Source: UBA6918 sp040754425 (GTDB taxonomy: Bacteria > Pseudomonadota > Gammaproteobacteria > Burkholderiales > Thiobacillaceae). From it: a stretch of DNA of 64,000 nucleotides. The position numbers and the translations under genes are program-made. Of the stretch, positions 62,932-64,000 are shown in pieces; the first letter of the stretch is position 1; each line of letters starts with the position of its first letter. The stretch is taken from contig JBFMCR010000001.1 of assembly GCA_040754425.1 (NCBI GenBank), positions 22,707-86,706 of the forward strand, in the 5' to 3' direction. The notes under the pieces are model-generated. The model searched no databases and was not told the DNA's origin. It worked only from the letters and a program-made list of their open reading frames with translations.

Positions 62932-63879
62932 ATGTCCCTCGACTTCTATTTCGATCTGCTGGCCCAAGTGGTATTCCCCATGGCGCTGCTCATCGCTGCC
63001 GGCGCCATCTGGCGCACGCGCCTGGACGAGGCCGGCATTCGCGCCATACGCGGCTATATCACCACCGTCACCATCAATCTGTTTGCACCCGCCCTGCTGT
63101 TCGCCGCAGCGGCCAGCGCGGAAATCAATACCAACATCCTGAGCGTGCCGCTGCTGGTTGCATCGAGCATGCTGGCAACCGGCCTGCCGCTTTATTTCCT
63201 GCTGTTCAAAACGCGCTTCGGCGGCAGCTGCTCGCAGGCTGCCAAATCCGGGCTGCTGTTGTGCGGCATCTTCGGCAATGTGCTGTTCATGGGCTATCCC
63301 CTGCTCTCTTATCTGTACGGCGAAGCGGGCGGGCGTTACGCGGCCTTTGCCGACATGGCAGCCACCACGCCGCTGTTGTGGACCGCAGGGGTGTGGATCG
63401 CCGTCAGGCTGGGGGGGCAGACCACGGATGCCGGCCATCCGCTCAAGCAGCTTTTCAGCCTGCCGCCGCTGTGGGCGTTCGCTGCCGGGGTGCTGGTGGC
63501 ACAGCTGCCGATGAACACGCAGCCGCTGGTCCATGCCGCGCATTTCATCGGCCAACCCACGGTGCCGGTCATGCTGCTCATGCTGGGGCTGTCGATTCCC
63601 TGGAGTCGGCTGGTGCCGAGCAAGCCGGTGCTGATGGTGGTCGGCTTCAAGCTCCTGCTGATGCCGCTCGCGGCCTTCCTGCTTGCACTCCTGCTGTTCC
63701 CGGAACTGACGGATGCCCAGCGCGGCGCGGTACTGGAGGCGGGCGTTCCCACCATGCTCATGGCAATAGGCATTGCAGACCGTTACAAACTGGACATCGA
63801 ACGGGTCGCGCTCACCGTGGCCTGGGGCACGGTGCTTTTTCTGCTGAGCTTGCCGGTGTGGCTGATCATGTTAGGCTAG
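62932..63879 (+). CDS. AEC-family transporter (auxin efflux carrier type)
   Basis: A 315-residue inner-membrane carrier with about ten transmembrane helices in the 5+5 inverted repeat of the AEC/BART superfamily. Motifs of the family include FGNVLFMGYPLL (crossover Pro region of TM4) and the second-repeat EAGVPTMLMAIGIADRY. Substrate is unknown; malonate or organic acids are known for bacterial members. ATG at 62932. The remaining 121 bp to the window end hold no recognisable gene. Confidence 0.85.
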   Translation: MSLDFYFDLLAQVVFPMALLIAAGAIWRTRLDEAGIRAIRGYITTVTINLFAPALLFAAAASAEINTNILSVPLLVASSMLATGLPLYFLLFKTRFGGSCSQAAKSGLLLCGIFGNVLFMGYPLLSYLYGEAGGRYAAFADMAATTPLLWTAGVWIAVRLGGQTTDAGHPLKQLFSLPPLWAFAAGVLVAQLPMNTQPLVHAAHFIGQPTVPVMLLMLGLSIPWSRLVPSKPVLMVVGFKLLLMPLAAFLLALLLFPELTDAQRGAVLEAGVPTMLMAIGIADRYKLDIERVALTVAWGTVLFLLSLPVWLIMLG

Positions 63880-64000
63880 GAGTCTGCGCGGCAGAGTGCA
63901 AATCTGCCGTATTGACCTGTGCTGGATGCATTCCGAGTCAAATTGGTCATCGGCATCCGGCCCGTCTGTTGCATTCCATCGCGTCCGAGGCGACAGTGTT

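Overview
The window is GC-rich, densely packed DNA from a Gram-negative proteobacterium. The gene set fits a respiratory betaproteobacterium: many c-type and b-type cytochromes, bacterial-type gltBD and ilvD, a two-partner secretion locus, FadL, and a sucrose synthase / sucrose-phosphate synthase / PfkB operon of the kind known from Nitrosomonadales-type organisms. Order and genus cannot be fixed from this window. There are about 50 protein genes, two intact tRNA genes (Ala-CGC, Phe-GAA), one truncated tRNA-Phe copy and a 100-N assembly gap. No rRNA, CRISPR array, prophage or transposase gene was seen.

Layout. 1-5.3 kb: Na+-coupled amino-acid transporters (AGCS, NSS), a small cytochrome c, a Bax-inhibitor-1 protein and a putative Na+/H+ antiporter. 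5.3-12.3 kb: a tandem-thioredoxin protein and a YyaL/DUF255 protein, then a divergent Ca2+ module (CaCA exchanger overlapping a P-type ATPase). 12.2-12.5 kb: a 252-bp element with perfect 18-bp terminal inverted repeats that reaches into the 3' ends of both flanking genes. 12.5-23.7 kb: a surface and cyclic-nucleotide island holding an orphan ParA, a cNMP-binding/rhodanese protein, a TpsA exoprotein, a FecR-domain protein, a TpsB transporter, a divergent CHASE2 class III cyclase, and a cNMP-binding/EAL protein. 23.9-27.1 kb: ilvD, lgt, a VanZ-like protein, tRNA-Ala. 27.2-29.9 kb: an ODP-type metallo-beta-lactamase-fold gene overlapping a GAF-GGDEF gene that is out of frame at a C8 tract, then a zinc-ribbon HEAGH membrane protein. 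29.9-33.6 kb: an SHP / diheme cytochrome / cytochrome b561 / response regulator / histidine kinase operon. 34.4-40.5 kb: gltB-gltD. 40.6-50.2 kb: FadL, a CPA-type antiporter, a TlpA-like protein and the sucrose operon. 50.2-54.9 kb: a five-gene redox operon (cytochrome b561, two YceI, a DODA-type dioxygenase, an Old Yellow Enzyme) divergent from a LysR regulator. 54.9-60.1 kb: a DUF294 signalling protein, a DnaQ-like exonuclease and a two-subunit Na+:solute symporter. 60.1-64 kb: a TPR protein, a small membrane protein, the tRNA-Phe/gap region, a penicillin-binding endopeptidase and an AEC transporter.

How the genes work together. Cyclic-nucleotide signalling is concentrated here. A CHASE2 cyclase lies between a secreted-adhesin operon and proteins with canonical cNMP-binding cassettes, one fused to a c-di-GMP phosphodiesterase and one to a rhodanese. 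A separate ODP/GAF-GGDEF pair could make c-di-GMP in response to oxygen or redox state. The adhesin/cyclase island and the apparent poly-C frameshift in the diguanylate cyclase gene are the observations most worth following up.
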